A stretch of 64,000 nt of DNA from JAQUCI01 sp034932685 (lineage in GTDB: Bacteria > Bacillota_I > Bacilli_A > Erysipelotrichales > Erysipelotrichaceae): the NCBI GenBank assembly GCA_034932685.1, contig JAYFOM010000031.1:1-64000 (forward strand), read 5' to 3'. Each line of letters begins with the position of its first letter. Within the stretch, counting starts at the first letter, position 1. Below, piece after piece: positions 24,093-34,088 of this stretch. The notes below the pieces were generated by a model. It had not been told where the DNA came from and did not search any database. It was given only the letters and a program-made list of their open reading frames with translations. Both the position numbers and the translations under genes were made by a program.

Positions 24093-25557
24093 AAAGAATT
24101 ACTTCACGTATCGTATCACTATTAGTTAACAACATAACGAAACGATCAACCCCTACACCAATACCACCTGATGGTGGTAATCCATATTCTAATGCTTCAA
24201 CATAGTCGATATCCATTTCATTGGCTTCTATATTGCCTAATGTTTTTTCTTTAAGCTGATTTTCAAAACGTTCTTTTTGATCAATGGGATCATTTAGTTC
24301 ACTAAAGGCATTCGCATATTCACTACCATCGATGAATAGTTCAAATCTCTCAGTAAAACGAGCATCTTCTTTACTACTTTTAGCTAAAGGTGATATCTCT
24401 ATAGGATGACCATATAACAAAGTTGGTTGAATTAAGTTTTTCTCACCAAACTCTTCAAAGAAACGATTGATGATATGACCAATACTTCTTTGGTGTTTTT
24501 CAATTACTACATTATGTTCTTTCGCCAAAGCAAGAGCTGTTTCTAAGTCATGAATCGGCCAAAAATCAACACCACAAGCTTCTTTGATACAATCTACCAT
24601 ATGTTGGCGTTTAAACGGACCTTTAAGTTCAATTACTTTGTCATTGAATGTAACGCTGGTTGTATTTAGAACTTCTAAAGCAACATTGTAAAATAACCCT
24701 TCAACCAAATCCATCATACCGTTAAGGTCTGAATAGGCAACATATGCTTCAACGGTTGTAAATTCTGGATTATGCTTAGCATCCATTCCTTCATTTCTAA
24801 ACAATCTACCAATTTCATACACACCTTCCATACCACCTACGATTAAACGTTTTAGTGGTAGTTCAGTTGCGATACGCAAATAGAAATCCATATCAAGGGT
24901 ATTATGATGCGTTATAAAGGGTCTAGCTGCTGCTCCACCTAGAATCGGTTGTAATACTGGTGTTTCAACTTCAATCAATCCTTGTTTGTCTAAAAAATGT
25001 TGAATTGATCTTATGATCTTTGGTCTTGTCATCGCGACCCATCTAGCTTTTTCATTTACGATCAAGTCAACATAGCGTCGACGAAAACGTTCTTCTATAT
25101 CATGAAGTCCATGCCACTTATCCGGTAATGGTCTAAGTGCTTTGGTCAAATGAGTATATTCTTCAGCTTTAATTGATAATTCACCATGATTGGTTCTGAA
25201 AACTTCACCAGCAATGCCAACGATATCACCTAAGTCACCATCTTCAAAAATCTCATAAAGATCATCACCGATGACATCTTTTCTTACGTAAATCTGAATA
25301 CGACCGTCTCGATCTTGTAGATGGAAAAAACCCGCTTTCCCCATCAGCCTTTTAGTCATGATCCTACCGGCGATTCTTACCTTTATTGCTAGTTCAGCTA
25401 ACTCCTCTTTTGTTTTATCTTGATAAAGCGCAACTATCTCTGCTGTAAGATGGGTGCGTTTATAAGCTGTTCCAAATGGCTCGATTCCTTTTTCAACTAA
25501 AGTTTTTAGCTTAGCTCGTCTTACTTGTTCTTGTTCTGTTAAATCTAGTTCTTCCAT
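24070..25557 (-). CDS. lysS: Lysyl-tRNA synthetase, class II
   Basis: A 495-residue class II synthetase that charges tRNA-Lys. An N-terminal OB-fold anticodon-binding domain (about 55-150) precedes the catalytic core, with RNEGMDAKHNPEFT (motif 2 region) and GGIGVGVDRFVM (motif 3). The final codons lie in the attachment site of the island, so its present 3' end may derive from the incoming element. The protein is unchanged because the mismatch is synonymous. It ends the run ftsH, hslO, dusB, lysS, the order seen in many Bacillota. Its original terminator is now 8.8 kb away. Confidence 0.97.
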   Translation of the reverse strand: MEELDLTEQEQVRRAKLKTLVEKGIEPFGTAYKRTHLTAEIVALYQDKTKEELAELAIKVRIAGRIMTKRLMGKAGFFHLQDRDGRIQIYVRKDVIGDDLYEIFEDGDLGDIVGIAGEVFRTNHGELSIKAEEYTHLTKALRPLPDKWHGLHDIEERFRRRYVDLIVNEKARWVAMTRPKIIRSIQHFLDKQGLIEVETPVLQPILGGAAARPFITHHNTLDMDFYLRIATELPLKRLIVGGMEGVYEIGRLFRNEGMDAKHNPEFTTVEAYVAYSDLNGMMDLVEGLFYNVALEVLNTTSVTFNDKVIELKGPFKRQHMVDCIKEACGVDFWPIHDLETALALAKEHNVVIEKHQRSIGHIINRFFEEFGEKNLIQPTLLYGHPIEISPLAKSSKEDARFTERFELFIDGSEYANAFSELNDPIDQKERFENQLKEKTLGNIEANEMDIDYVEALEYGLPPSGGIGVGVDRFVMLLTNSDTIREVILFPHMRSR

Positions 25558-25621
25558 ATTTACACCTACTTTTCCTATTTATAATACCAAATAATCACTT
25601 TGTTTTCATTAGCAATTACAT

Positions 25622-26599
25622 TTAGACTTGATATGTGCTCAACATTGATCGATATTCTTCCACAACTTGCTTTATTTCTGCTAGACTAACAACCTTAGAT
25701 AAACGTTCTTTTATCTTATTGTTATGAGGTAATCCACTTAAGTACCATCCAGCTTGACCACGCATTTCTCTTATCGCGACTTTCTCGCCTTTTTGCGCTA
25801 ATAAACGAAGTGCATGCTCAATTACCATATCAAGTTTCTTTTCGTGATCAATAGTGGTAAATGACTCATCAAGTATCTCTTTGATCAACCAAGGATTACC
25901 CAACAAACCTCTTCCAATCATTACAGCATCACATTTAGTTTGCATCATCATCGCAAACGCATCATCTCTATTTATAATGTCACCATTACCAATAACTGGT
26001 ATTTTCACTGCTTCTTTTACTTCTTTGATAATATTCCAATCTGCTTTACCACTATACATTTGATTGCGTGTTCTAGGATGGACAGCGATCGCATCTACTC
26101 CCGCTTTTTCACATAGAATAGCTACCTCTTTTGCGTTTATTGTTTTTTCAAAATATCCCGCTCTTATCTTTACGCTCAATGGTTTAGTAATGTTAGCTTT
26201 AATAGCACTTACTAAGTTAAAAATATGCATTGTATCTTTCATTAGAGCACTACCCGCATTATTTGCGGTGATCTTGTTAACTGGACATCCCATATTGATG
26301 TCAATGATATCACATGAAGTGTTTTGATCAATATATCGCGCCGCTTCAACCATACTATCTATTTCACTACCAAAAAGCTGTAAACTGATAGGATGTTCGT
26401 TTTCATCAATTACTAACATATCCATCGTCTTCTTATTACGATAATTAATTGCTTTATCACTAACCATTTCACTATAGATCAAACCAGCACCCAACTGCTT
26501 TAATAAGCTTCGATATGCCATATTAGTTATGCCAGCCATTGGTGCTACTATTACTCTATTAGCAATTGTTACATCTTTGATCTTAAATGGACTGTTCAT
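25622..26599 (-). CDS. dusB: tRNA-dihydrouridine synthase
   Basis: A 325-residue flavoenzyme reducing uridine in the tRNA D-loop. Landmarks: APMAGITNMAYR at the FMN-binding N-terminus, NMGCPVNKI with the catalytic Cys, KIRAGY, HPRTRNQMYSG and GNGDI for phosphate binding. Its start overlaps the end of hslO by 17 nt, so the two are coupled, and lysS follows after 64 nt. This placement between hslO and lysS is common in Bacillota. The exact uridine position modified cannot be told from sequence. Confidence 0.94.
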   Translation of the reverse strand: MNSPFKIKDVTIANRVIVAPMAGITNMAYRSLLKQLGAGLIYSEMVSDKAINYRNKKTMDMLVIDENEHPISLQLFGSEIDSMVEAARYIDQNTSCDIIDINMGCPVNKITANNAGSALMKDTMHIFNLVSAIKANITKPLSVKIRAGYFEKTINAKEVAILCEKAGVDAIAVHPRTRNQMYSGKADWNIIKEVKEAVKIPVIGNGDIINRDDAFAMMMQTKCDAVMIGRGLLGNPWLIKEILDESFTTIDHEKKLDMVIEHALRLLAQKGEKVAIREMRGQAGWYLSGLPHNNKIKERLSKVVSLAEIKQVVEEYRSMLSTYQV

Positions 26600-27470
26600 T
26601 TTTCGCTTTAACTATTGCTCTAAGCTCTTCAGCATTGAACTTATATGGCTCATTACAATACTGACACACTATTTCACAACCATCATCTTCTTTTATCATG
26701 TCATTTAGATCATCAATTGCTAGGGTTATTAATGCCGAATGCATTTTGTCTTTATGGCAATCACATCTAAAACTAATTTCTGTTTCAGATAAAACCTCAA
26801 CATCCGTAAATATCGCTTTTAAAAGTAAACTAACATCGGGTTGTTCAAGGATCATTTTTGATAGATCTGGAAAGTTATTAACAACATTTTCACAATAGAC
26901 GATATCTTCTTCATAAGCGTTAGGCATTACTTGTATAATAAGTGCACCTGCAGCCATCACTTTGTTATTGTTATCAATTAATACGCCAACAGAAACAGCT
27001 GTAGGTATTTGTTCGCTTGCAGTGAAATAATAAGCAAAATCTTCACCAATCTCACCACTAACTAGCTTTACTGTTGTCGCAAAATCATCTTTTAATCCCG
27101 TATCTCTAATTACTCTTAAATACCCATCATGACCAACAATTGCTCCAACTGCTAGTTTTTTTGTCTTATTATCAATTAACATTAAATGCGGATCTCCTAC
27201 AAAGCCACGAACATGACCATCTTGATAACCATCAGCCATTATTGTACCGATTGAGCCATTGCCATTGATCTGGATAGTTACTTTTTCATCTTTACCCTTC
27301 AACATACTTCCCATAATAGCTGTTATTGATAAAACACGGCCTAAAGCAGCCATCGATGTTGGCCATAAATCATGTTTCTGCTTTGCCGTTTCACATGTTT
27401 GTGTTGTGTTACAAAGATAGACTCTAACACGACCTTCACAAATCAAACCTTTTATTAATTTATCACTCAT
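26583..27470 (-). CDS. hslO: Redox-regulated chaperone Hsp33
   Basis: A 295-residue cytoplasmic holdase activated by oxidation. The four zinc cysteines near the C-terminus are present as CDCH and CQYC, the redox switch of the family, and the N-terminal domain has the typical GNGSIGTIMADGYQDG stretch. It lies after ftsH, from which it is separated by a hairpin, and overlaps dusB. Complete and normal in length. Confidence 0.95.
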   Translation of the reverse strand: MSDKLIKGLICEGRVRVYLCNTTQTCETAKQKHDLWPTSMAALGRVLSITAIMGSMLKGKDEKVTIQINGNGSIGTIMADGYQDGHVRGFVGDPHLMLIDNKTKKLAVGAIVGHDGYLRVIRDTGLKDDFATTVKLVSGEIGEDFAYYFTASEQIPTAVSVGVLIDNNNKVMAAGALIIQVMPNAYEEDIVYCENVVNNFPDLSKMILEQPDVSLLLKAIFTDVEVLSETEISFRCDCHKDKMHSALITLAIDDLNDMIKEDDGCEIVCQYCNEPYKFNAEELRAIVKAKNEQSI

Positions 27471-27504
27471 ATCTTCCTCAATAATATCTTTCCATATAAT
27501 TCAA

Positions 27505-27529
27505 AAAGCTATTGATCATCAATAGCTTT
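27505..27529. terminator. Hairpin between hslO and ftsH
   Basis: An 11-bp stem (AAAGCTATTGA / TCAATAGCTTT) with a 3-nt loop lies just after the ftsH stop. On the minus strand it is followed by a short T tract (TTTTTGAATT). It probably ends the tilS-hpt-ftsH transcript at least in part. Confidence 0.7.
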
Positions 27530-27537
27530 AATACTTA

Positions 27538-29382
27538 TTAAACTGTTGCGAATACTTCTTGAGCTGTCTTACCCTCAGCTAGTGCATATATCTGTTCACT
27601 AGTAAGTGTTTCATGCTCAAGTAGTGCTGAAGCGATAGCATCTACTAACTCACGATTATCATTAATGATCTTTTGCGCTTTTTTATAGCAATCATCAATA
27701 ATCTGTCTTACTGCTTGATCAATCTCGAAAGCAACGCCGCCACTGACACTGGCTCTTGCCCCATAATCGCGACCCAAGAAAACGCTGTGTTCACCACTAT
27801 CATACTTGATTGGACCTAGTTCACTCATACCGTATACAGTAACCATCTCACGAGCGATCATCGTTGATCTTTCGATATCATTAGAGGCACCAGTGGAAAT
27901 CTCGTTAAAGACAATTTCTTCGGTAACGCGACCACCAAGATAACCCGTTATCATAGCTAACAAACTTCCTTTAGTATTAAGCAATGTTTCTTCTTTTGGT
28001 GTCATAAGATTATAACCGCCAGCAACGCCACGCGGGATAATTGTCACTTTTTGAACTAACTGTGCATCACTCAATTTCAAACCAATTACCGCATGGCCAG
28101 TCTCATGGTATGCGACTAATCTTTTTTCTTTATCAGTATAGGTACGCGAACGTTTCGCAGGACCCATCATAACGCGATCAATAGCTTCATCCATTAAATC
28201 CATAGTTATTAATTCTTGATCATTTCGAACCGCTAAGATAGCCGCTTCATTTAATACATTTTCAAGATCAGCACCACTAAAGCCTGGTGTTCTTTTAGCA
28301 ATCGCATTTAAATCAACATCATCAGAGATATGCTTATTACGAGCATGTACTCCTAATATTGCCTCTCGCCCTTTACGATCAGGCAAGCTTACAGTAATCT
28401 GACGATCAAAACGACCTGGTCTTAATAAAGCTGGATCTAAGATATCTGGACGATTAGTAGCCGCAATGATCAATACACCAGAATTATCATTGATGCCATC
28501 CATTTCAACTAATAATTGGTTAAGCGTTTGTTCTCTTTCATCATGTCCGCCACCAACACCAGCACCACGTTGACGACCAACAGCATCGATTTCATCGATG
28601 AAAATCATAGAAGGGGCTGTTTTACCAGCATTTTTAAACATGTCACGAACACGACTTGCACCAACACCAACAAACATTTCCACAAAATCACTACCAGAGA
28701 TTGAGTAGAATGGTACATCAGCTTCACCCGCTACCGCTTTCGCTAATAACGTTTTACCAGTGCCAGGAGGACCAACTAATAGTATTCCTTTTGGTATACG
28801 AGCACCCATTTTTGAAAATCTCTTTGGATTTTTAAGATACTCGATCAATTCTTCCATTTCCGCTTTTTCTTCTTCACATCCCTCGACATCGGAGAAACGC
28901 ACTTTGATATCACTCTCAAGACGTGCTTTTGATTTTCCAAATTCAAAGGCATTATTATTGCCTCCGGCGTTATTCATCCTAGTTAAAAGATATAATACAA
29001 ATCCCCCCATTAAGATATAGGGCACAACTTGCATGATCACATCCCAGAAGAAATTAGTTTCATAGGCATTGACGATGGTTACATTAGTATAAGATGCTAA
29101 TGTTTCCACTAGTTCATTGTTAGATTTTTCAGTGTTTGGTATTACCGTTTTGAAATTTATCTCTTGTTTGTCAGAATCAAGATAAACACCCTCAACATCC
29201 AACACCACATTACTAACGGTAATTTGGGCTGAAACAACCTTCTTGTCTAAAACGACTTTGTTAAACTCGTTATAAGAAAGCTTTTGAACCAATGCCGTAT
29301 TTGTCATTGAAAAAATACTATAAATAGCAATCATGACGATAATATATGGCAATATATTAGCTAAAGCATTTCTATTTCTCAC
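27538..29382 (-). CDS. ftsH: ATP-dependent zinc metalloprotease FtsH
   Basis: A 614-residue membrane AAA+ protease. Two TM segments (about 9-27 and 111-136) flank an extracytoplasmic domain. The AAA module has GPPGTGKT, Walker B MIFIDEID and the second region of homology ATNRPDILDPALLRPGRFD. The peptidase has the zinc motif HETGH. It degrades misfolded membrane proteins and short-lived regulators. It follows hpt by 14 nt in the conserved tilS-hpt-ftsH order. Length and domains are normal. Confidence 0.97.
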   Translation of the reverse strand: MRNRNALANILPYIIVMIAIYSIFSMTNTALVQKLSYNEFNKVVLDKKVVSAQITVSNVVLDVEGVYLDSDKQEINFKTVIPNTEKSNNELVETLASYTNVTIVNAYETNFFWDVIMQVVPYILMGGFVLYLLTRMNNAGGNNNAFEFGKSKARLESDIKVRFSDVEGCEEEKAEMEELIEYLKNPKRFSKMGARIPKGILLVGPPGTGKTLLAKAVAGEADVPFYSISGSDFVEMFVGVGASRVRDMFKNAGKTAPSMIFIDEIDAVGRQRGAGVGGGHDEREQTLNQLLVEMDGINDNSGVLIIAATNRPDILDPALLRPGRFDRQITVSLPDRKGREAILGVHARNKHISDDVDLNAIAKRTPGFSGADLENVLNEAAILAVRNDQELITMDLMDEAIDRVMMGPAKRSRTYTDKEKRLVAYHETGHAVIGLKLSDAQLVQKVTIIPRGVAGGYNLMTPKEETLLNTKGSLLAMITGYLGGRVTEEIVFNEISTGASNDIERSTMIAREMVTVYGMSELGPIKYDSGEHSVFLGRDYGARASVSGGVAFEIDQAVRQIIDDCYKKAQKIINDNRELVDAIASALLEHETLTSEQIYALAEGKTAQEVFATV

Positions 29383-29396
29383 TAATTTTCACTCCT

Positions 29397-29936
29397 TTAT
29401 TTATATAGTTCTTCCTTTAATACACCAATATAAGGTAAGTTACGATATTTCTGATTAAAATCTAAACCAAATCCAACAACAAATTTATCCGGAATAACAA
29501 AACCAATAAAGTCGGCTTTTTCATCAACAACACGACGTGATGGCTTATCTAATAGTGATGCAACCTTAACATCTCTTGCGCCTTTGTTATTAAGTATTCC
29601 CTTAACTTTTCTTAGTGTTTTACCTGTATCTACGATATCTTCTATTAATAAGATATCACAATCCTGGATGCTGCGGTCTAAATCCATGACGATATGTACG
29701 TCGCCGGTGGACTCTGTTCCACGATAACTTTCCATGCACATAAAGTCTACTTCAATGTCCATATTGATCCTTTTTGAAAGTTCAGTTAGAAAAAACGAGG
29801 ATCCCTTAAGTACCGAAACCAACAAAGGTATACTACCTCTTTCGGTGTAATAACGAGTGATCTCATCACCCAATTCAATACAGCGTTGATAAATTTGCTC
29901 TTCCGATACTAACACTTCTTTAAAATCCTTATGCAC
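29397..29936 (-). CDS. hpt: Hypoxanthine phosphoribosyltransferase
   Basis: A 179-residue purine salvage enzyme joining hypoxanthine or guanine to PRPP. The PRPP-binding motif ILLIEDIVDTGKTL is clear, and the flexible-loop and base-binding segments (MCMESYRG, ADFIGFVIPDKFVVGFG) are in place. It sits between tilS and ftsH as in Bacillus. Together with upp and tdk it indicates active base and nucleoside salvage. Confidence 0.95.
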   Translation of the reverse strand: MHKDFKEVLVSEEQIYQRCIELGDEITRYYTERGSIPLLVSVLKGSSFFLTELSKRINMDIEVDFMCMESYRGTESTGDVHIVMDLDRSIQDCDILLIEDIVDTGKTLRKVKGILNNKGARDVKVASLLDKPSRRVVDEKADFIGFVIPDKFVVGFGLDFNQKYRNLPYIGVLKEELYK

Positions 29937-29963
29937 GAAAAATACCTCCCAGTTGATGTAATA

Positions 29964-31214
29964 TCATAATTCTAACACAAACATATTCGGATTGTTAGAA
30001 AAATGCGCAACATTACATCCGATTTTAGGTACCAAGATTATCTCTTGATTGCGATTTATTACAATTGGCCAACTATATCGTTTGTCAATATCAATCTTGC
30101 GATCAATAAACCAGCGATTTATTTTTTTATGCCCAAACCGTAGTTTTATTACATCACCCTCTTGCCAACTGCGAATGGTTAGTGGAAAATCATTCTCATC
30201 AACAGTTACTGCATTGATACGATCACCTTTATCACTTAGTTCAAAATATTTGGTCTTTAATAAAGTTACTTTTTCTATCTGGTAACTGTATTGAAGTTTG
30301 CTCTTATCAAAAATAATAAGCTTACCATAACTTAAAGCTAATGTATTCTTTTGATCAAGCTGCATTTCTCTATTCATTGACCCCAACACAAAATTCACTA
30401 TTTCTTTTAGATATGATAATGAGTAATGTAATGAATTGATATCATTTCTTAATAAGAACAAGCGCATTAATTCAACTTGATCAATGAGTTTCTCTTTTCT
30501 AAATATTGCTTGATTAAATGGACAAAATAGTTGGTCATATCTATTAATCAAGTATGTTTTACTTTCTAAAGATTCTAAGTTTTTAATCTTGATTTCATTT
30601 AAAACCGCTTCTTTTTGTTTTTCATCAAGATTATTAACAATTTGATGTCTAATCTTATTACGCGTATATCTATTATCCGCATTACTTTCATCTTCGCCAT
30701 AGACAATATTGTTTTCAAAGCAGTACTTCTCTACTTCTTGCTTTGTCATATTTAAAATTGGACGATAAATAAGCATATCATTGATTTTTGTGATTTCATT
30801 AATCCCCCAGTATAAAGGAATTTGACGTCGCTGTTTTTGTAGTAAGTAAGTTTCAATTAGATCATCTTGATGATGAGCGATTAAAATTCCTTCACCATGA
30901 TACTTCTTCAAAAGCTCAGCAAAGAAGTCATAACGAAGTTTGCGTGCCCAAGCTTGAAAATTACCTTCATGTTTACCAGCTAAAAGACATTCAAAGGGTA
31001 AAAAATGATCATGACAATATACTTTAACTAAATCCATGTCACGATCAGCACTTGATCTTTTTTGATAATTTACATGTGCAACAACAATACTTAACCCATA
31101 TTTATAAACCATATCAAGCAAAACCATTGAATCCATTCCACCCGATACCCCAATAATATAGATTTTATTTTTATCTAAATCCTTTATTTTCATGACTTTA
31201 TTGTAAGACAACAA
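29964..31214 (-). CDS. tilS: tRNA(Ile)-lysidine synthase
   Basis: A 416-residue enzyme that converts C34 to lysidine in the tRNA-Ile that reads AUA. The N-terminal PP-loop GVSGGMDSMVLLD and the following HVNYQKR and HHQDDLIETYLLQ segments are diagnostic. The C-terminal domain is present. The start is unclear: TTG at 31214 is the most upstream plausible codon near a GAGGAAG, while ATG at 31193 (MKIKDL) has no visible ribosome site. It lies 19 nt after the tagO-like gene. Confidence 0.92.
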   Translation of the reverse strand: MLSYNKVMKIKDLDKNKIYIIGVSGGMDSMVLLDMVYKYGLSIVVAHVNYQKRSSADRDMDLVKVYCHDHFLPFECLLAGKHEGNFQAWARKLRYDFFAELLKKYHGEGILIAHHQDDLIETYLLQKQRRQIPLYWGINEITKINDMLIYRPILNMTKQEVEKYCFENNIVYGEDESNADNRYTRNKIRHQIVNNLDEKQKEAVLNEIKIKNLESLESKTYLINRYDQLFCPFNQAIFRKEKLIDQVELMRLFLLRNDINSLHYSLSYLKEIVNFVLGSMNREMQLDQKNTLALSYGKLIIFDKSKLQYSYQIEKVTLLKTKYFELSDKGDRINAVTVDENDFPLTIRSWQEGDVIKLRFGHKKINRWFIDRKIDIDKRYSWPIVINRNQEIILVPKIGCNVAHFSNNPNMFVLEL

Positions 31215-31233
31215 CTATGACATAACTTCCTCA

Positions 31234-32328
31234 TTAATTGTCTTCTTTCTTTTTGGGCCAACCAAATATCCTTCGACTTAATCCCATCAATGGATGATAC
31301 TTTGGATTTATCATACCTGTATATTCAATAAAGATTTCAAAAACAAATACGAGAATCAAAAGTAGAATCATCCCTATTTTTTCGTTGAAGAAACTTATAA
31401 TTGAACACATTGAGAATAGTAAAGTTGTTAAGTAAAGCACTAAGACTGCATTACGATGACCAAGTTTCAAATTATACATCAAAACATGATGCAAATGACC
31501 ACGATCTGCCACATCAAATTTTTCACCCTTTAGTCTTCGTCTAATAATAGCCATTAGTGTGTCAGCTATTGGTACTACCAAGATGACAATTGGAAATCCC
31601 AGAGTTATGACGGTTGCAGTTTTAAATCCCAACAAAGACAAACAAGCAATATTGAAACCTAAAAACAAAGCACCACTATCACCCATAAAGATACTTGCTG
31701 GATGAAAGTTATAAAACCAAAAGCCTAATGACGCTCCTGTTAATACTAGTGCGATAAACGCCACATCTGTGCGATTCATCATAAAAGCAATAAAAGATAT
31801 TGTAACCAAAACAATGATGCTTACTCCTGATGATAAACCATCAAGACCATCAATTAAGTTTAAAGCATTCGTGACACCTACTATCCAAAAGAAAGTGACA
31901 ACTAAACTCAAAATCCCAGTATTGATACTGATACCAAATGGCAAGTTAAGAATTTCAATATAAATGCCACCATAATACATGACAACAAAAGCAGCTAGCG
32001 CTTGCATTAACATTTTTATTTTTGGTTTAAGATCAATCATATCATCAATCAAACCTGTAAAAAAGATGATGATTCCACCAATGATAATACTATTTATGGT
32101 TTTATCAGCGACAAATAGAAATGCCATACTGATAATAAATGCCAAAAAGATAGCAACACCACCGATACGAACAATCTTACCATGATGAACTGTTCTTTCG
32201 TTTTCAAGAGCATAAACATCAAGACGATAACCTAAATATTTGATCACCGGTACTAAAACTACCGCTATTAAAGTCGGTAGTATTAAATAGATAAGTGATG
32301 ATTTGATATAGTTAACCAGAATAGTCAC
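31234..32328 (-). CDS. Undecaprenyl-phosphate sugar-1-phosphate transferase (TagO/WecA family)
   Basis: A 364-residue polytopic enzyme with about ten TM segments that transfers GlcNAc-1-phosphate or a similar sugar phosphate to the lipid carrier, starting teichoic acid or surface glycan synthesis. Catalytic segments are LIDDMIDLKP, NALNLIDGLDGL, FMGDSGALFLG and the HLHH motif in DRGHLHHVL. It begins 8 nt after the mreB-like gene, linking wall shape and wall polymer synthesis. TagO and WecA cannot be told apart from sequence alone. Confidence 0.9.
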   Translation of the reverse strand: MTILVNYIKSSLIYLILPTLIAVVLVPVIKYLGYRLDVYALENERTVHHGKIVRIGGVAIFLAFIISMAFLFVADKTINSIIIGGIIIFFTGLIDDMIDLKPKIKMLMQALAAFVVMYYGGIYIEILNLPFGISINTGILSLVVTFFWIVGVTNALNLIDGLDGLSSGVSIIVLVTISFIAFMMNRTDVAFIALVLTGASLGFWFYNFHPASIFMGDSGALFLGFNIACLSLLGFKTATVITLGFPIVILVVPIADTLMAIIRRRLKGEKFDVADRGHLHHVLMYNLKLGHRNAVLVLYLTTLLFSMCSIISFFNEKIGMILLLILVFVFEIFIEYTGMINPKYHPLMGLSRRIFGWPKKKEDN

Positions 32329-32336
32329 AGCAAGAT

Positions 32337-33332
32337 TTACCCGATATGTCCAAATGCCGGGGTTTCAAGCATGATGCCTGTTCCTTCAGCAACACAACGA
32401 AGTGCATTTTCCGCAACATATACTGGAACATTTAATTCATTCATCAATAAAGTATCAATGCCATTCAATAGAGCACCACCACCTGTAAGAACTATACCAC
32501 GAGTAACGATGTCACTTGATAACTCCGGTGGTGTTTGTTCAAGAACTGTGCGACAAGCTCTTACAATTTCTTGTAAACTTTCGCGCATAGCAAGTTCAGT
32601 TTCCTCAGAACTCAATGTGATCGTATGTGGAAGACCTGTTACTAAATCGCGACCACTAACATCCATTGTGTCCTGACGCGAATTACGCCAAGCAGTACCA
32701 ATCTTATTCTTTATATCTTCAGCTGTTCTTTCACCAACAAGCAATTTGTATGATTCTTTCAAATATTTGATAATATCGCGATCAAGCTTATCACCAGCTA
32801 CCTTTAATGATGTACTAGTAACGATTTCTCCAAGAGAAAGAATTGCGACATCAGTAGTACCACCACCAATGTCCAACACCATACTCCCACTTGGTTTTGA
32901 GATATCCAAACCAGCGCCAATAGCCGCTACTTTTGGTTCTTCTTCTATATAAACTCTTTTTGCACCAGCACGATATGCGGCATCTCTAATAGCGTTACGT
33001 TCAACCGATGTTATGTTACTGGGACAACAGATTAAAATAACTGGTCTTGAAAATAATCCCTTTAATTTCAATTTACGAATAAAGAATCCCAACATGATTT
33101 CTGTAACTTCAAAGTCTGCAATTACACCATCTTTAAGCGGTCTGATAGCCAATATTCTTCTAGGGGTTTTCCCTAACATTTCCTTAGCTTCAGTTCCAAC
33201 AGCTATACATTTTCTAGTATCAGCATCCAAGGCAACAACTGAAGGTTCATCAAGAACCACACCTTTACCTTTAACATAAATCAACATATTAGCTGTTCCT
33301 AAATCAATTCCAACAGCTTTTGAGAACAACAT
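32337..33332 (-). CDS. MreB/Mbl-family actin-like protein
   Basis: A 331-residue bacterial actin that guides cell-wall synthesis and rod shape. The nucleotide-binding parts are clear: GIDLGTANMLIYVKGKG (phosphate 1), LDIGGGTTDVA (phosphate 2) and GIVLTGGGALLNGI (adenosine). Its place beside the ATP synthase operon matches the Mbl/MreB copy found after atpC and YwzB in Bacilli. Presence of MreB, MurA and a TagO-type enzyme indicates a walled, probably rod-shaped cell. Confidence 0.93.
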   Translation of the reverse strand: MLFSKAVGIDLGTANMLIYVKGKGVVLDEPSVVALDADTRKCIAVGTEAKEMLGKTPRRILAIRPLKDGVIADFEVTEIMLGFFIRKLKLKGLFSRPVILICCPSNITSVERNAIRDAAYRAGAKRVYIEEEPKVAAIGAGLDISKPSGSMVLDIGGGTTDVAILSLGEIVTSTSLKVAGDKLDRDIIKYLKESYKLLVGERTAEDIKNKIGTAWRNSRQDTMDVSGRDLVTGLPHTITLSSEETELAMRESLQEIVRACRTVLEQTPPELSSDIVTRGIVLTGGGALLNGIDTLLMNELNVPVYVAENALRCVAEGTGIMLETPAFGHIG

Positions 33333-33436
33333 AATTCTCCTCCAATCTTACAAGCAATGATATTATAGCACATTTATCACGATGTTAAGTGGTAATTCTC
33401 ATCAACAAAACGATTTCATTTAATCTTAATAATTGT

Positions 33437-33643
33437 TTAATATGGATAATAATTAAATCCAATAGCTAACATAAATTGCGCTAACAAATATCCTAATGCC
33501 ATGCTTAAAACAATCAACAGCAACTGTGCTTGCATAGTTCTTCCTTGTTTAATAAAACGCGACCAATCAAGTCCATTTAGCGCATACCAACTAACACCAA
33601 AAGCTATGATATGCAATACAATCCTAATAACAATATCAATCAT
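33437..33643 (-). CDS. DUF1146 (YwzB-like) small membrane protein
   Basis: A 68-residue protein with two hydrophobic helices separated by ALNGLDWSRFIKQGRTMQAQ, the characteristic DUF1146 core. The function is unknown. The family is usually found just after the ATP synthase operon and near murA or mbl in Bacillota, as here. A hairpin separates it from atpC, so it may be read with the atp transcript only by readthrough. Confidence 0.85.
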   Translation of the reverse strand: MIDIVIRIVLHIIAFGVSWYALNGLDWSRFIKQGRTMQAQLLLIVLSMALGYLLAQFMLAIGFNYYPY

Positions 33644-33661
33644 TATTGCCTCCTATAATAA

Positions 33662-33678
33662 AACACCATAAAGGTGTT
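33662..33678 (-). terminator. Terminator of the ATP synthase operon
   Basis: A 6-bp stem AACACC / GGTGTT with a 5-nt loop overlaps the atpC stop codon. On the minus strand it is followed by TTATTATAGG. Confidence 0.6.
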
Positions 33679-34087
33679 ATTGTTCATTTTTAATACTTAT
33701 CCTATTTTTAGCGCGACGATATGCTCTTTTAGCGCGTTCAACATCAATATTACCTTTATCAATGCTGGCAATTCTAGATTCTGATCGCTGCATCGCCGCT
33801 TTAGCTCGTTTTAGATCAATTTCGTCACTTCTTTCAATTGTTTCTACTAGAACTGTCGCTAAATTATCATTAAAATACATCATTCCACTTCCAGTTGCGT
33901 AATCATAACGATAAGCTGGTTGAGATATTTCATTACCTATTGTCATTTTTCCAACATCAATCATCGTCACAAGTGGCATATGATTGCTTAAAATACCCCT
34001 CATTCCTTCAGGAGTAGTGATATTTAAGATAGTTGCTTCCAGTTCAGTATAAATACCTCTTGGTGTTATGACTTTCACCTTAAACAT
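33677..34087 (-). CDS. atpC: ATP synthase epsilon subunit
   Basis: A 136-residue central-stalk subunit: an N-terminal beta sandwich (VITPRGIYTELEATILNITTPEG) and C-terminal helices (ERAKRAYRRAKNRI) that can regulate ATP hydrolysis. It is the last gene of the nine-gene operon and follows atpD by 1 nt. Complete. Confidence 0.95.
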   Translation of the reverse strand: MFKVKVITPRGIYTELEATILNITTPEGMRGILSNHMPLVTMIDVGKMTIGNEISQPAYRYDYATGSGMMYFNDNLATVLVETIERSDEIDLKRAKAAMQRSESRIASIDKGNIDVERAKRAYRRAKNRISIKNEQ

Positions 34088-34088
34088 A